Of a stretch of 64,000 nt of DNA, positions 47,909-62,900 are shown piece after piece. Position 1 is the stretch's first letter; every line of letters begins with the position of its first letter. The translations under genes and the position numbers were made by a program. Source of the stretch: Heliopora coerulea (Eukaryota; Cnidaria; Anthozoa; Scleralcyonacea; Helioporidae); assembly GCA_030142905.1 (NCBI GenBank), contig JASJOG010000123.1:914001-978000 (forward strand), given 5' to 3'. Below the pieces are notes generated by a model that worked only from the letters and a program-made list of their open reading frames with translations, was not told the origin of the DNA and ran no database searches.

Positions 47909-50900
47909 GTAAATGTTTATGTCTACGTAGATATTCTTTGGGATTTGCCAGATGAATTATACAGTATGGCCAGATAGTGGATTTTTTCCTCACTATTTTG
48001 TATCTGGCTAGATCATTTCATTATCCAGCTGAATAACTGGATACTGAATTTTTAGCTTTGAACTTGTGTCTCAACCCAAAATAAAATGAGGACAGATATT
48101 CCTTTTTGTACAATCCTTTCTTTCTAGTACATACATCTTTAATTCATTGAAATTGATGAATCCATACTTTGTAATACAAAAAAATATCTAGCACAAACTC
48201 TAAAAATAGTCTGCAACTTGCCTGAGGCTTTGGCAACTTTTCAAGACCCAGTTGCTACTGTAGTTTGCATGTGACATCATGGCAGCCATTTTGGCAGAAA
48301 TACTATAGTTAGCACCAACATGGCCGCCGTTCCTGTCTCTTTTGAATCTCAAAGGTTTAGTTGCAAACCATCAATAATTTTGTCATACATCATACTTGAT
48401 GATTATGTATTTGTATATAATTAGGTATTTATCACTACTTTTTACTTATGATTTGATTATTTATAGCGATGTCCATTACTCCTTTCACCCTCTAATTAGT
48501 TTAGTTATTTTCACTGTCGATAAAGCTCATTGTATTTTGACCTTTGCTTGGAATTTCCAGTCGAGATGGATCCGGATGAAACACTGGAGGACAAAATGTC
48601 TGAGATGCGAGTTTGTAAGAACATACTGCTGCAGCAAATAGACTCAATTAAGAAACTATGTACGAAGAAAGAAGAAGCCCATGTAAGTTTGTTGTCTACC
48701 GTCTTATCAAAATCGTCTGAGTATTACGCGTAGTTATCATACTATTGCAAACTTCATCCTCAACATGCCACCGAAGTTGAACTTTGGTCATCTTCGGCGG
48801 CATGCTGGTGTAGAGTCTAGTGGAAACACACACACTTCACAGTCCGAACTCTAAAACCTGATCCACACAGTACTGGTGTCGCATACGATGGTTCATTCCC
48901 ATGCCCAGGATTCAGTCACAAAGGTCTTAAGAAACTGTTTCATTATTTATGAGCGAAAAGTGAGCAGGAGTGAAGTATCGTATGGGGTACTGGTGGCACA
49001 ATAGTAGTGCTTGTCTCTCACCAGTGTGAGTCGGGTTCGACTCCGGATCTGTGTAGTTTTCTGATTAACCCTTTCATACATGATATTTTTATTCTTTTAT
49101 TCTTTGTTTTCTTTTGTTTTTTGCTTTGTTCTTTCATTAGTTCTATTGTTGTAATTTGTTGTTGCACGACAGCGGTATGCATGAAAGGGTTAAAATCATC
49201 TTGGTCACATGTGAGAAGAGTGATGTCCAGTTTAACTCAACCAAATATCGACGGTTTTCTCCTAGTACTCCGATTTGCTCATGTCGTGGCACTGGACCCA
49301 TGAGGGGTGGCCATTACTGCAGCTCTCGACATAACAACATAGCAAGCTGATACTCATAAGGTTATCCCGCATAAATTAACACATTTTAAGGCTACGTTTA
49401 CACTACAGCAAAAGACTTCGGGTTCACTCAAAAATTATATTCGGATTCACCCAAAAATTGCATTAGGGTTCGTTGACAGTTTACAAAGGAAAAAATATCC
49501 GGATTAATTGCATGCTCGCGGTAAAGCAAACAGTGCTTTCTTGTTTAAGCGTGGACATAAATCGTCACAAATTTTATTCAGAGTAACGCCGGACAACCGA
49601 AAAATTTCTTTCCATTTCTTGCTTATTACAGCCCCTAATAAAGAATTGTCCCACCTCTGGCTACACTATATTTCTGCTGTTATTCACAAAAACGAGAAAG
49701 ATTTCTCCTGAGATTTAACTGTCCGGATTCAAAGTATCCAGATTCTTTATCGAATTTGTACTTATCCGGATTCGTGACCAATCCGAAGACTTTCTGTACC
49801 GGATTCATTAAGTGTAAACGACTACTTTGAGTGCGAATAAAAAGTCTCCGGATTGCCTACGAATCCGAAGAAATTTGGTCTAGTATAAACGTGGCCTAAG
49901 ACACAGTCATATCTTGTGGAAGGGGGCTGAGGGATCTTCGTGAGGTCGGATCGAAATCTCAAGCTGATCGAAAAGCTCATTCCGCTGAAGAACTCATGCG
50001 ATTTCCACTGTCTTCAAGTCAATCCTGCATCTCGATCCCCATTCACCTCTTACACCATTTCATTTTAGTCAATCCGCTTCACGTGAAAAATAGACATTTA
50101 ATCTGGTAAATGTGTCCTTCACTAGCATTATTGTAATAAGGAGAATTAATGATGATGTCGTTGACCGACAAAAGCTTAGACAATCGCGAATTAAGTTCTA
50201 TAGTTTTTATGACTTACAGTAGCTGGCCTCACTCGATTCTCCATATTAGAAACGTTTAACTGCGATGAATTGAATAAGTTAATCTTTAAATCGATACAGG
50301 TTTCATCGAATTCAAATTTTGATCCGGCTTCGCGTAAACAAGTTTTAAAGATACTGTTACACGTGCGGTTTCGTGACGCGTGAGTTTCATCCTGGTGTAT
50401 GGATTCAACTAACGAGAACCTCGAGGACGAACTGGAGCGTATCATAAGTGGAAATCTTACTGCTAAGACTGTCGTGAGGTTGTTGCATACACCAGGATTA
50501 GAATTGCGAGACAAAAAGAAATCACATGTCACAAATAATTGGAAATCTATCGTCTTATTGCTGGCATTCTCGCCAAACTGACTCTTCAATTTCGCCAACT
50601 AGTCAGTAATGCGAGTTCACCAGAGTACGAGAACCTGACCTTAGTCACCGAAGAAGAGGATATTATCGGTTAATTATTACCGAGCCGCTAAAAAACCAGG
50701 TGAATATAAAGGCCAACATCCAATGGTCTTATTCATTGCATATAAATTGGGCAATACCACCGGTAAAGTAATGGTTATATTCCGCGAATATACTGGCATT
50801 ATCACCATTTTAAACACAGAACTCGTGGCCAGGTTCTTGGCAACGGCCTTCGTAACTCATCTGAGAGAGCATTCCACTGGATTTGCAGAGTTGCGGGTTC

Positions 50901-53900
50901 GATTCCCTGCTGAAGGCCTTAGAGCATTTTTTGCAGCTAGTCCCAGTTGGGTCTTAAAATGTAAGATTCTGACACTCGAAAATTTCCTTCATCATAAAAA
51001 AATTAGACTGGTAATCAAACCTTTGCCACTGTGCAGTTATACTGTAGGCTCTTTTCTATTTTTAGGAGTTCCAAGAAGCAGCTACACTTCTCTCAGCAAC
51101 GTGCGATGCTTTTTTAACCAACTTGTCGGGCTGTGTACAGATAGCCGAACGTGAGCTTGGTAAGATTATCACTCATTACAGAGCATAGCTATCGTTTTAG
51201 ACAGACATTTTTTTTCTGTACAACCTCGCTTCCACGTATACGTCGCTCAGGTCGTTCATAAACGTCGGGGCTGGTCGTGAACAAAACTGAAATCACTTAA
51301 CCGGTGGACAACGTTCCCTCTAAGCTACGCAGTCGCTGTATTGGTACCGCACACATCAAAATGTTGCCGCACACATCAAAATGTTGCCGCTCATTTTAAT
51401 TTACAAAATACGATTGTTCTGGCCACCGTGTGCAGACTTATGCTTGTAGTTTATTATAAATTTTAATAAAATACTCAACACAAAAGTACCTTTTTTGAAA
51501 ACGTGTGCTGGATAAGCTGCATGAAAGTTTGAATGTCGCGCAGTAGCTTTGAATTTAAAATATTTTTGCTCAAAGCATCAAAAGTTCCGCTCATTGGTTG
51601 GGAAAAATTAGAGGGAACGTTGCCGGTGGATAAGTTAGATTAGAAACTTTATTAGACACAAAGTTTATAAAGCTTACGCTTATTTACAATGAAGCTGTGC
51701 ATCTACAGCTAAAATAATAGTAAAAATACGTAAATAAAAACACACCAGATGTAGTTAATAATGTTAAAACTACATACGTTCATACAAAATATATAAATTA
51801 TTTTTTTATTACTAAAATCTAGACAAGTCCTACTAGTAAATGGCGGGAAAGGATGTGGTAGAACGAGAATTCTTTGTGGTTGGATTCAGACTGTTGTAAA
51901 CCTTAGCTGCTGAATAAGCAAAAGATTTGTTAATGCCAGATCTTGAACATCTTTTAACCATGTGAATATTGGACTTATTTGGTGTATTATAATTATGAAC
52001 ATCAGAATTACGAGAAAACAAATCAGCAAGATAAATTCCTACGAGTGAACAGTTCACTCCATGATTTCAGCTATCAAACGAAAATTTCATCTGCCAGACA
52101 ACACTATCTGGTTGATAACTCAGTATTTGCTGGATAAAACTTAAATTTGGTCGTGCTAATGAGCAATCGTTGGAGGAGGCTTTATTTTTATATCAAGAAT
52201 TACCAAGATCGAAGACTGTTTATTATTATACATTCAAACTTTATTCGTATTTCTTATTGGTCGACATTCACCAGAAAATTTTCGATGTCCGGAAGCAGTG
52301 ATATCATTTCCGCGGAATATTTCGAATTGTTCGACGGAGCTGTCCAAAAAAAAAAAAATATTGGACGCTGATAACGTAACCATCTAAAAGCCGCGAAAAT
52401 TACAAAACAGCAAAAATGGTCTGCAGCACTTTAGAGAATTAATTGCATGGGTCTTTTAACTGCAAGTCTTTTCTTCCATCTATCGCTGTTTTGAATGTAT
52501 AATAAAACAATTATTGGATTTGGCTGACACATAACATCAAGAATTATCCATTTCTCGGTCAATGTTATCTGCCGAAGCCTTTGGCTTCGGCAGATAACAT
52601 TGACTTTGGTCTGGATAATTTTTGATATCATGCTCAGCCTCATCCAGTAATTGTTTATTATCAGCCAAATCAACTAATTATTAAACTTTCATTTAAACTG
52701 TAAGACTTTGCCAGCCAAACGGCTCACCTTGCTCAAGCTGGACAGCTTATTAGTTGCGTGTCGTCAGCACGTGCAAGATATCGTTTTGTTTACATAGAGA
52801 AGGACTATGGACAATAACATCGTTGGCTCAAAGTATGAAAAATCCAGAGGTTAATATGACAAGAAGTACCGATACTGAAAACCCTCCCAACGCGTTTGAT
52901 CAATCATTGTCAAGAATCTGGAGAAATTGTTTCTTAAGCATTGATAACGCTATCCACATGCTAGGACTTACTCACCGGATAAACAGTTAAGACATCGAGC
53001 TGGCTGGACATAGTGTTAGGGCGGTCAGTAGTATTTAACAATAAATTGCACTTTTTGCGACGTAGTCACTGCATGCAAACAGCCTTTTAGTATTTTTTGT
53101 TACTGACCACGAGTTCTTAACATTTTAGTCTCACCATTGTCTTCTCCAAGGGGATCTGAACATAAGGTAAGCCGATCAATGATATACGAAAAGAATACTG
53201 CGTAGACAGTGATGAATAAGGTAAAAGTTAAAAGGTTCGTAACAGCCTTGACTGATCTCACAAAATTCCGACGTTTCGAGCAACGGCCTTTCGTCAGGAA
53301 AGAAACGTGTTCTGTTCTGGGAACACATTTCTTTCCTGACGAAGGGCCTTTGTTCGAAACTTTGGAATTCTTTGAGATCAGTCACTGCAGTTATCAACCT
53401 TTTAACTTGTACCTTACAAGGTAAACCGTGTTGAACCGTCCGAAAACATCCCAACTCTTGTAATTAAGTACCTGTACCTACATCAAGTTTTGTTTTTTCA
53501 TTTATAGAATTTTTCTACCCCTGGAAGTAATACAGCAACGAGATCTCACAGAAAGCACGGTAACAGGTAGGACCAAAGCCACATAGCCACAGAGAGACCC
53601 AATGTAATCGAAACAAAAAAGAATGCAATGGATGCCGGCTTGTTTGCCAGACAGGAGCGCGGAGAAGACTGGTCTCAAGCGTTCTTGAATAAACACTTTG
53701 AATCACCAACAGACTCTCCTTTGATCTGTTCTCGGTTACATCCAATAGCCACAGAGGACCCTTAGTTTCTTAACGTGTCATCTGATCCTTCAATCCCAAG
53801 TCACATTCCATCGGATCTAGTTTACCCCACTGGTAGGCTTGGTTCGTCACTGAAGACTAATAGCAGGCATAAAGTTTTAATATTGCTGGTTTCTCCTCCT

Positions 53901-56900
53901 TCCCCTTCTACTTTCTACATCCAGTTGTTCTCCATGAAGCATGCTAGGAGGCCTCGCCCGTGACTTTGGGTGCCCAGACGATTGTAAAGGCATCGCCTGC
54001 TAAAGTGGGATCGACAAGCATCTTCTTTGCCTACTCTTCGGCCACTTATTTACCGATTAGTTGTAGGACTTCCCAACCTGTTTTGAAAACGAGTTTTCTC
54101 TCAGATTTTGTCATTTCAACGATGATGCGATAGTTAATGCACCTGACATGCCACTAGTCTTGTGACATGGATTATGTGATGCCATTACAACGTTCTCAGT
54201 TTATATTACCTTCTCAGCCGAAGAAACTATGCAATTAACACACCTCTTCACTTGTTCATTATAGAGCATCGCCACACTCCCCTACGTCTCCAACATTTCC
54301 CACCTCTTCCAGTTCGAAATCGACGTTGCCTGAAGTTGGTAAGTTGGTTAAACCCAACATTGCTGTGTAAGGACGTAATACAAGACGAGGACGATGGTTT
54401 TTAATGGACCTAATTCAGGACAAGGAGTTGGGTTCTTGCTTTGATTTAGGATTTCCTTGAATAGTTTTGGTTTAAGAGCCTCCCCACCTCATTCAATGTA
54501 TGAGTTGATAGACATAGTTACGGATTTATGCATTAATGGACGGTATGGGGGAGGACTTGTGAACAAACGGACGTGTGGACGAACAGACAAACAGGCGAAT
54601 GAACAGATGAACGGGTGGACGAACGAACTGTTTATGGGTACGCGCGTGCACGCCTCCTACTACATGATCTACAACGGTTATTGCCGTATTTCACCTCTGG
54701 CAAGCAGATTTTTCAACTGTAAGTCCAGTCTTTGTGCAGTGCATACGAACGTTTTCATCACTCCTAGAGTTTGGATTTCGTTTTTTCTCTTGAAGAGAAA
54801 AGAAAAACAAGGGAAGCAGTTGGTTCAAAATCAGATTCTGCCTTGCCTTCAACGCCAAATCCTCATGCAACAACAGCAGCTAAAGACAGAATGGCGCTCA
54901 GTCGAAATAATGCAATTCCCGCTGCTGAAGAGAAGAAGGAAAAGCCTAGAGCCCCAACGATATTTTCCACTTCTCCTAACAGGTAGGGTCGCATTTAGAA
55001 ATATTGGCTTATTTTTACGCCGATTGTGCTATATCTATCAGCCTGGGAGGCTAATTCATTCATAAATAAGACCAATAAAACCCCACAGTGTTGATGGGAG
55101 ATTACATGGGTTTTTGCTTTCTGCACGTATTGTTTGCCTTTTAAGCCAGGCGATAACTTCATTCTATACTTAGAGGTCAGGTTTAGATAAATGGTACACC
55201 TTCACCAAAATTATGAGGGAGCCAACATAGGAAGTTTCAAAACTCACACTCTTGCTTCTAGAAGTCATTGCTGGACGTAGAATAACTAGTTTTTCGATGT
55301 CTTCCCAAATATCTAATATCCAACAGGTGAAAATATATATGTATGACAAAAACTTTCACAAAACCGCAGTGGTCAGTTTTCTGGCCTTTTTGCCGTCAAA
55401 CTACGCTGAAGCTTTTCCTACAGTAAATGACTGCATGATGATAGTGTTGCCTACGTTTGCCCGACATACGTCAGGATGACAGGTATTTGGTCGACGGGCC
55501 ATTGTTTGCATTTTTGAATCTAAGTGACAGGTCAATTCACCCTACAGGTAATTTTAGTTTAGTTTGATAAGTTCGCCACAGATGTATATTAAAAGTACAG
55601 CAAACTGAAACTGGCAAGAGAAAGGAACAGAACTTTTCTAGCCTTTGGACATTTCACCGGTTCGAGATGACCAGGATGCGGGTTGTACGAAAGTCAGCAG
55701 CAAAGTTAGCTTGTCCACTATGGTTTTCGTTAAAAAGGGGAAAAGAAAAAATAGAGCTACTAAAAGATTGCTCATTCCTTCGTAAAAAGAAGACCTGTTT
55801 GTATTGTAAAGCCTATTGAGACATTGGTTACTTAAGTCACTAAGGAGGACACCTTGCATAAACACAGTATCCGTTTGCCTTTACATCCTGCTTGTCTTCT
55901 TCCTTGAATCGCTCTCCACTTAATCTGCCGAATGCGAGTGTTACTCGAATTTCTCTTCTGAACTGAGAATGAAGAGCCAATGTTGCCGTCGAAGCTTTCT
56001 ACTGTTTCGCATCTCTTTATGTAAAATTAACCTGGACATTAATGGGTATAAGGTAATTCTCATCCTGAATCATTCCCCTGTATACTCGAATGGTCTCTGA
56101 CCGTAGTGCGACAGGAAAACCATGAAAATTATCAAGAAAACCATAAAAGTTATCATACCATCTGCTAAACAGTTTGTCACACTTTGGTTTTCATCTACAG
56201 TTGTTTTGTTCCAAATCATTCGATAAAGTCCCTGGTCCCTGCTCACTTGTTTGCAATTTCATTTCCTCATAGGTTCGAGCAGGTTCAAGTCCTGGAAGAT
56301 GGAGGAATACCTACAAAATCATTTTTGCTGGCTTGTAACTCAATTCTTCCAATTTTCGGTGAGCTAGCTCGCTTATACGGTTACAGTGTACCTATGATTA
56401 ATAGTTGATCAACTGACCGGCTGTCCGACCCAAAACACTCAAAGGCATTGTAGCCGAGGAGTACGGGGGCCTTACCCTCTAATACCCAAAAGAATCGGAG
56501 GAATCTGAATGTTTTGCCTTACCTGGAGTGTATGAATTTAAACCGTTGAATCATATTGAGAGATGTTTTAGAATTAATCGAAATTTCTTAATCTGGGGCC
56601 GGTTGTTCAAAGCACGATTAACGTTAATCCAGGATTACCAGTTAATCTGTTGTTTTGGCTTCGTTTATTTTGGTTAAAAATTCTAGTTCCGATTTCATAG
56701 CTAAAGACCCTTTTGTATACACCGGAAATCTGTGAAAGAAAATTCCAACTTTTCTCAGCAACGTGATCGGAAAGTTGTCCACAAAATTTTTGCTGTTCCT
56801 GGATTAAGCTAATCACCTTTTGAAGAACCGGACCCAGATCACTAATTACTGAAGAATTTAGTCCAAAAGAAAGTCGTGGGTTTTGAAAACTTTCCCGAGT

Positions 56901-59900
56901 GTCTAGACTAGAGGGGAAATGGTGGAAACGATGCGATACGGAAACTCAGGTTCTGGTTCATCAAAGCCAAACGATGATAAAAAAATTAAAAGCAATAAGT
57001 ACAGGCAGAGCTTTTCTGTTAGGGAAAACACATTGCATGAGATAATTGGTAACGATTACATCTTTTTCCAAAAAGAAAAGTAATCGTCGGAAAATCCTGT
57101 GCTTGCCTCATCACCCCTAAAAAACGGGACTAACAACACACCTGAAACCACCCCAGTAAAGACTGAGACTAACGGGTTGACTGACTGACTGACTGATCAC
57201 CAATCTTTCATTATTAACCATTCATATGTAACTGTGAACTAACCTACCTGTATCTTCTGGAATACTTTGGTTTCTAGATGTACTTGGACCCACAGCATTT
57301 GCTCCTGTAAAGTTAGATATTGGTGGAAATATTAAGGTACTGATCCTTAGGGTTGAGTTTAGAAGGATACTTGCCATAGGTCGCTCCTGGTATTAAATGT
57401 AGAAGTCATTTAACGGGTACCTCGTTTGAAACATATTTTTCAAGGCGTGATTTTCCCTGCGACCGAACCAATGGGACTTGCAGATTACTGCACTTGACAT
57501 CGTCGAGAACTTTCTACCGCGATGTCACTTGTGAATATTATTCCTCTGGGCTTAGTAAGGTTTGATTGAATAGACGAAGTGGGTGCATTTTGTCAAAAAA
57601 ACTATAGATCGTTTCACTGAGTATTCTGAAACGCATGAAGTTCAGGTCTGATATTGTAAACCACAACAGAATTCGTTAGGACACAGGCGAGTCCTATAAA
57701 TAGTGTAGCGACAACATAATGAAAATTTCAATGACTGTGCACTTTTTGACTTGAATTTAGTGGTGTATAGGAGGAAGTGTTGTAATTTCCGTACGCATAT
57801 TTGTAGTATTCATCATCGTGCAAAATAATCCAATCTTTTATTACTTTTTTATTTCCAACTAATTGAAACAACGGTATTGGCCACTCGGGCAACATGCCTA
57901 TTATTCCCCGCCGGCAATTATTTGGGAGTAAAGTTGCTCTGTTAAATTATATTAATGGAAATCAAGCACAAATAGGAAGTTACATGAAAAAATTCTCGAA
58001 GAATAAGACGCACTAGAAATATAGAACGGCTATTTTTTAAAGCAATTCGTATAAAAGAATAAGAAATGAATGGTCAGCTAGGGATGTGCCGGGTATCGCT
58101 GTACCGGATACGGAATTCAACTTGATAGTTAATTACCGATTATCCAATGCCGGATCGTTGGAAGTTTTTACACAGTAGGAAGAAAATAACAAGTAATTTG
58201 ATGAAAGAAGAAACCAAGATATCTGTCGTATTCGTATTATACAGTAAAACTCGCCTAAATCGGATTCGATTGTGCATCAAAATTTCATCCGAGTTAAGCA
58301 AATTCCGAGTTATGTGTTACTTGGATATAAAGTTAGAAATCAACGGGACTTTTTGATACATCCGAGATAGCCGAAGATCCGAGTTTAGCGAGTCCGACTA
58401 AGGCGAGTTTTACTGTAGTTGTTTTAAATTATATCTAAACCAATATATGGGTTAAAACTAAAATTTTGACAGGTTGAATAGCAAAACGGTCTTTGTGGCT
58501 CGCAAATTGTTGGCATCAAATTTTTACTAGCCAATTCAGAAATACTCTCCACCGCGTTTCTTGCTTGCAAGAACGCCCGCACTATCCAGTAAAAATATCC
58601 GGTAGAATTTTAGCGGATATTGTATACTATCGGATGAATAAAGTTAACTGGATGCCGTTGTCCAGTATCAATCGGTTGATTGGATACCGGTTACCGGTGT
58701 CCAGCACAACCCATTATTTCAGTAGTTCGAACGTAAAGTGAAACAAACCAACTGAGGTAAAACAAACAGCAAAATTTCAAGAGAAATACACAGTTAAAAA
58801 TGGAGTGGAAAGTGAACCAAAAATCATGTGAGAAATTCTTTATTAACATCTTTTGCTCAGCCCATGCTAGAAGTAATATTTCAAACACGAGTTGGTGTTC
58901 CTCCTCCGATTTCTAAATGGAGAGAAGCGAGTTTAAGAACAAGGCGAAGCCAAGCTTTTTTAACGAGTTTCGAGGTATTTTAAAGTCGGAGGAAGAACAT
59001 TTAACGAGTGTTTGAAATTACTTCTCAAACGAACCAGTATTTTAGACGAAAATCCAGTCGAAAGTTGGCAAAATTCAGCTGTAATCTTTCTCCGTTTTCT
59101 AAATACTGATTGATTATGTGTTTCTTTTGTTTTTGCTTTATCAATTATTAATGAGTTTGAGAAGGTATTTTTCTTTGATTTCGTACAGACTGAGCTACGA
59201 ATGGCTTCGCTCCTTCATCGCTCGGTCAGTGCGAAAACTCCAGGCTAATACTTTCCTGCGACCTCGTTCTCAATAAGTCCTTACGATTATTATATGGCTG
59301 GGCACGTTTTTTCGGGTCCTACGCAAAATTGCGCAAGCTGATTGTGTGATTCGTTGCTGTCCGAAACCTTACGATGTTGAACCGGTACAATACGAATTTG
59401 ATTCCGGACCGCTAAGTTTCGGCGGGAAAATCTCCAAAATGATGTCGATGAAATTTAAAGAGAATGAAGTACCTAAACTGAAAAATTCTGAAAAATAAAA
59501 TGTGCTGCAGCATCGGTGCTGCTTTTGGTTAAGCTAATTGTATGAAAGTACAATAAATGAATGTTTTACTGGAGGAAACGAAAACCAAAACGAGCGAATT
59601 TCGAGGTGAGGTAACCAGCAACATTCGAAGACGAAAACCTTGTTAAAAAAAACGATAGGAAACCGAACAAAAGCCATGTAATAAATTCTTTATTAACTAC
59701 GTTTGTTCGGCGCGTAGCGACAAGTATTTGCCTTCGAGTTGAACAGTTTCAAGTTTTGAACAGACTTGGCTCCATAGTCGCTCGGTCTGTACGAAAACCT
59801 TTGGCAAATATTTTCCCGCACGAACCAAGCTTGCTCCCGGTTAATAAGTATTAATAGATGCCCACTTCTTTTGGGAAGTTGTAAATAATATTCGTCTAAT

Positions 59901-62900
59901 ATTTGCTTCTGTAACTCGACGAATAAAGACTGCATTTTCGAAATTATTGTTGATTTTCGTTACAGAAATTGATGACGAAATACGAGAATGACCCAAAATC
60001 GTCGTCCACTTTACAGTCTATGATTAGTCAGGAAATCCGCAGTAACACTTGCGCTGTAAAGAATTCTGCTACAGATGCGTTGTTGTGGTTAAAAAGGTAG
60101 GGACGTTCTCTCGTCATTCCTATAATATAGCCCAGCGAAAGTGCGGGCTATTGCCTATTCTAAAAAAATTTCAATAGTGCACACTCCATCCTTTAACGCC
60201 AGTATTTTTTACTTTTGTTTATTGTTGTCTCTTTGTTTTTGCTTCGTCCATGCATTTGATCCTTTGTTCTGGAGATGTTCTATGTATAGGACACTGGGTG
60301 TTAAAGGTTAAGTGGGAGTATCATCGTTAGGAGGCATGGGTAAATTAGCATCCCCACCTAAGCTTATTACTCGAGGACGGGGCAAGTCTTCAGGCAATTA
60401 TTACTAAAAGTCTAAGGTTGAAAATCATAAGGAAACATTCAATACTGAAATAACAGGGTTTACCGAACTGTCATATTTGGTGGAACTGATATAACCTATA
60501 AAGTTAATACAGTTAATTTAGTAAGAATATTGTCCGATGTATAACGAACATAAGTAGCCATTAAACAGTTGCTTAACTCCGTGCCCGTAGAGAAAACAAA
60601 TGATCACATCTTTGATCCTCTAAATTTGCAGAAAAATCATAGAATTCCAATACTTCACCGCGTTAAATTCAATACTGCACACATTTCAATCAGTACTGCA
60701 CAAATTTCAATCAGTACTGCACAAATTTCAATCAATACTGCACAAATTTCAATCAGTACTGCACAAATTCTGCACTGTTACACATCAAAATAAACCACGG
60801 TGAGGAAATATTTAATGCGTCATAGAGAGTGAAAACTTCAATAAACGCCCTGTCTGGGTCTTATTCTATCAGAACAAAGATGTCGAACGGTTCCACTAAA
60901 CATAATCGGCGTATGAGAAGCGTTTTTTATCCTCAATGTTTAAATGGAGAAGACCTTACTGGAAAGCTAAATCACGTACTTTTGGTTTGACGTCCTGATT
61001 TGGTTGGAATTTTGATAGATTACGTTGCTCATATGGAAAATGTCATGAAATATTTCCTAAGAAATTTGCAAATATTCCTAAGTTCCTATTGAATTTACTT
61101 AAGTTCCTAACTTCCTGTTATAATTTCCTAATTTTTATGCCCTCAGGCGTGCGTTGCTGCTGGATGACAAAAATTTTGTCGGAGGTTTACAATGAAGTTT
61201 TCTAAATCTGCGATTATAGTCAATCAAAATTTCAGCCATATCAGGTACTGGACCTAGGAGCACTTGATGTAGTTTCTCCAATTCCCCTTTGATTTTTGGC
61301 TTTAAGTCCAGAAAATGTTGATTCTTTGTACACGGCTACCATGAAAACATTTCTATTGGATGGCTTGTAAAACTATGTTCATGCCGTTTTCTTGTTACAC
61401 TAGTCACATTTCAAAACTGTTGGCGGCACAGCAGTAGTGCACCTATTTCTCACATGTGATCAAAGTTACCTTGATCACACGTGAGAAGATTGTTTCTAGT
61501 TTGACGCTACCAAGCATCGGTGGTTTTCACCGGGTACACTGGTTTTCCCGTGTAGTAAAGCTGGACCCATGAGGGGTGTTCCTTACTGGACTTCAAGAGA
61601 GAACAGCTTAATAAACTGATAGAGTAATCCAGCATCAATAAAGATGCTTCCCGGAGTAAAAGACCACATGTAGTACATGTTAAATGAGGTTGACCGGGTC
61701 TGTCAAACTATTCGCATCATTCTCGCCTTCTGCCAATGGTCGTTTATTCGACAGTTTCAAATGAAATTTTGAAACCATAAGCCCATGGTTTGAAGTTTTA
61801 CTAGTCTATTCAGGGACGAGAATTGTCTGTAACTAATAAAGAATGAAGAATCGTAACAAGTGGACTTTCCCGCCGTTTTTCTTTTTGCAGAGCGCTTCAG
61901 TTTACCAATGCTTTCCTGCAAGAAATCGACAAGGGGGAGAGAGAATTAGTTGTCGTTGCATGTAAGTGTGTTTTTCTCTCATTTAGCATCTGCTTCGGAG
62001 CGAGAGCCAGCTTATTCCAATTCTCAGGACACCATGTCTTCCTCTACAAAATGAAGATTTTTTTCCTGCAGATGAGCCTTCCTTATCCTCCTTTACTATA
62101 TACCACGTCACAGACGCGCGGGCAGAAATTGGGTCATGTACCGCCTATATTTTTTGGGCAGTTTTTTTAACGTTTGTGGTAGCAGTATAGGGTTGAACCC
62201 CGCGCCTCTTTGCCTTCTCTTCGCTACTCATTCCGAAGTAGGGGTACAACAAGGAATTTCGAAGGGCAAGGGTCAGATGGCAGTATCCAGGCCTCGTCGG
62301 GGCAATTTTGATCATTTCGAGTGAAGTGGATCTACGTGGCTTTTGGGAGTGAAGGCAAAGGAGGTACCAGTTTTCAACAAACTTTGATAGACTTTTTATA
62401 AATGATTTTCTATCCGTCTTCCTACTATGAAAAGCCGGCTTTCAAAATGTGCAAGGTAAAATTTTACGTAGATGGTTAAACAACGAATTGTCGCGCTATT
62501 TTAAAGGCAATCGGGACACTAGCTCTCTGTTCGTGAGTTCCCAAGGGTTCCTATTTTTTATATCCCTCGAAATCAGTTGAAATTCACTTGTTAACAAAAT
62601 TTCTCATTTTCTAACGTGTAGCTAATGCTTACTCGAAAACACTTCGTAGATATCACGGCTGGATGGTTCGTGGGGTATTCGCGGTAAGTAGACAGAAACA
62701 TCATGTAGCGTGTATGAAATAATACAATTGTTACAGTTAGTTTTATGGTATTTGTGGTAAGTAAACATAGATAAACGTCTCGTATCATGTATGAAATAAT
62801 ACAGTTGTTACAGTGTCAGTTTTATGGTATTCGCAGTAAGTAAACATAGATAAAAGTCATGTATCATGTCTGAAATAATACAGTTGTCACAAATAGCTTA

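Noticed and set aside
50399..50581. Plus-strand frame [15 protein letters not shown] as an extra PLEKHA8 exon
   Set aside because: Exons 4 and 5 already join in phase 0 and match the family; no acceptor fits and the minus strand is equally open.
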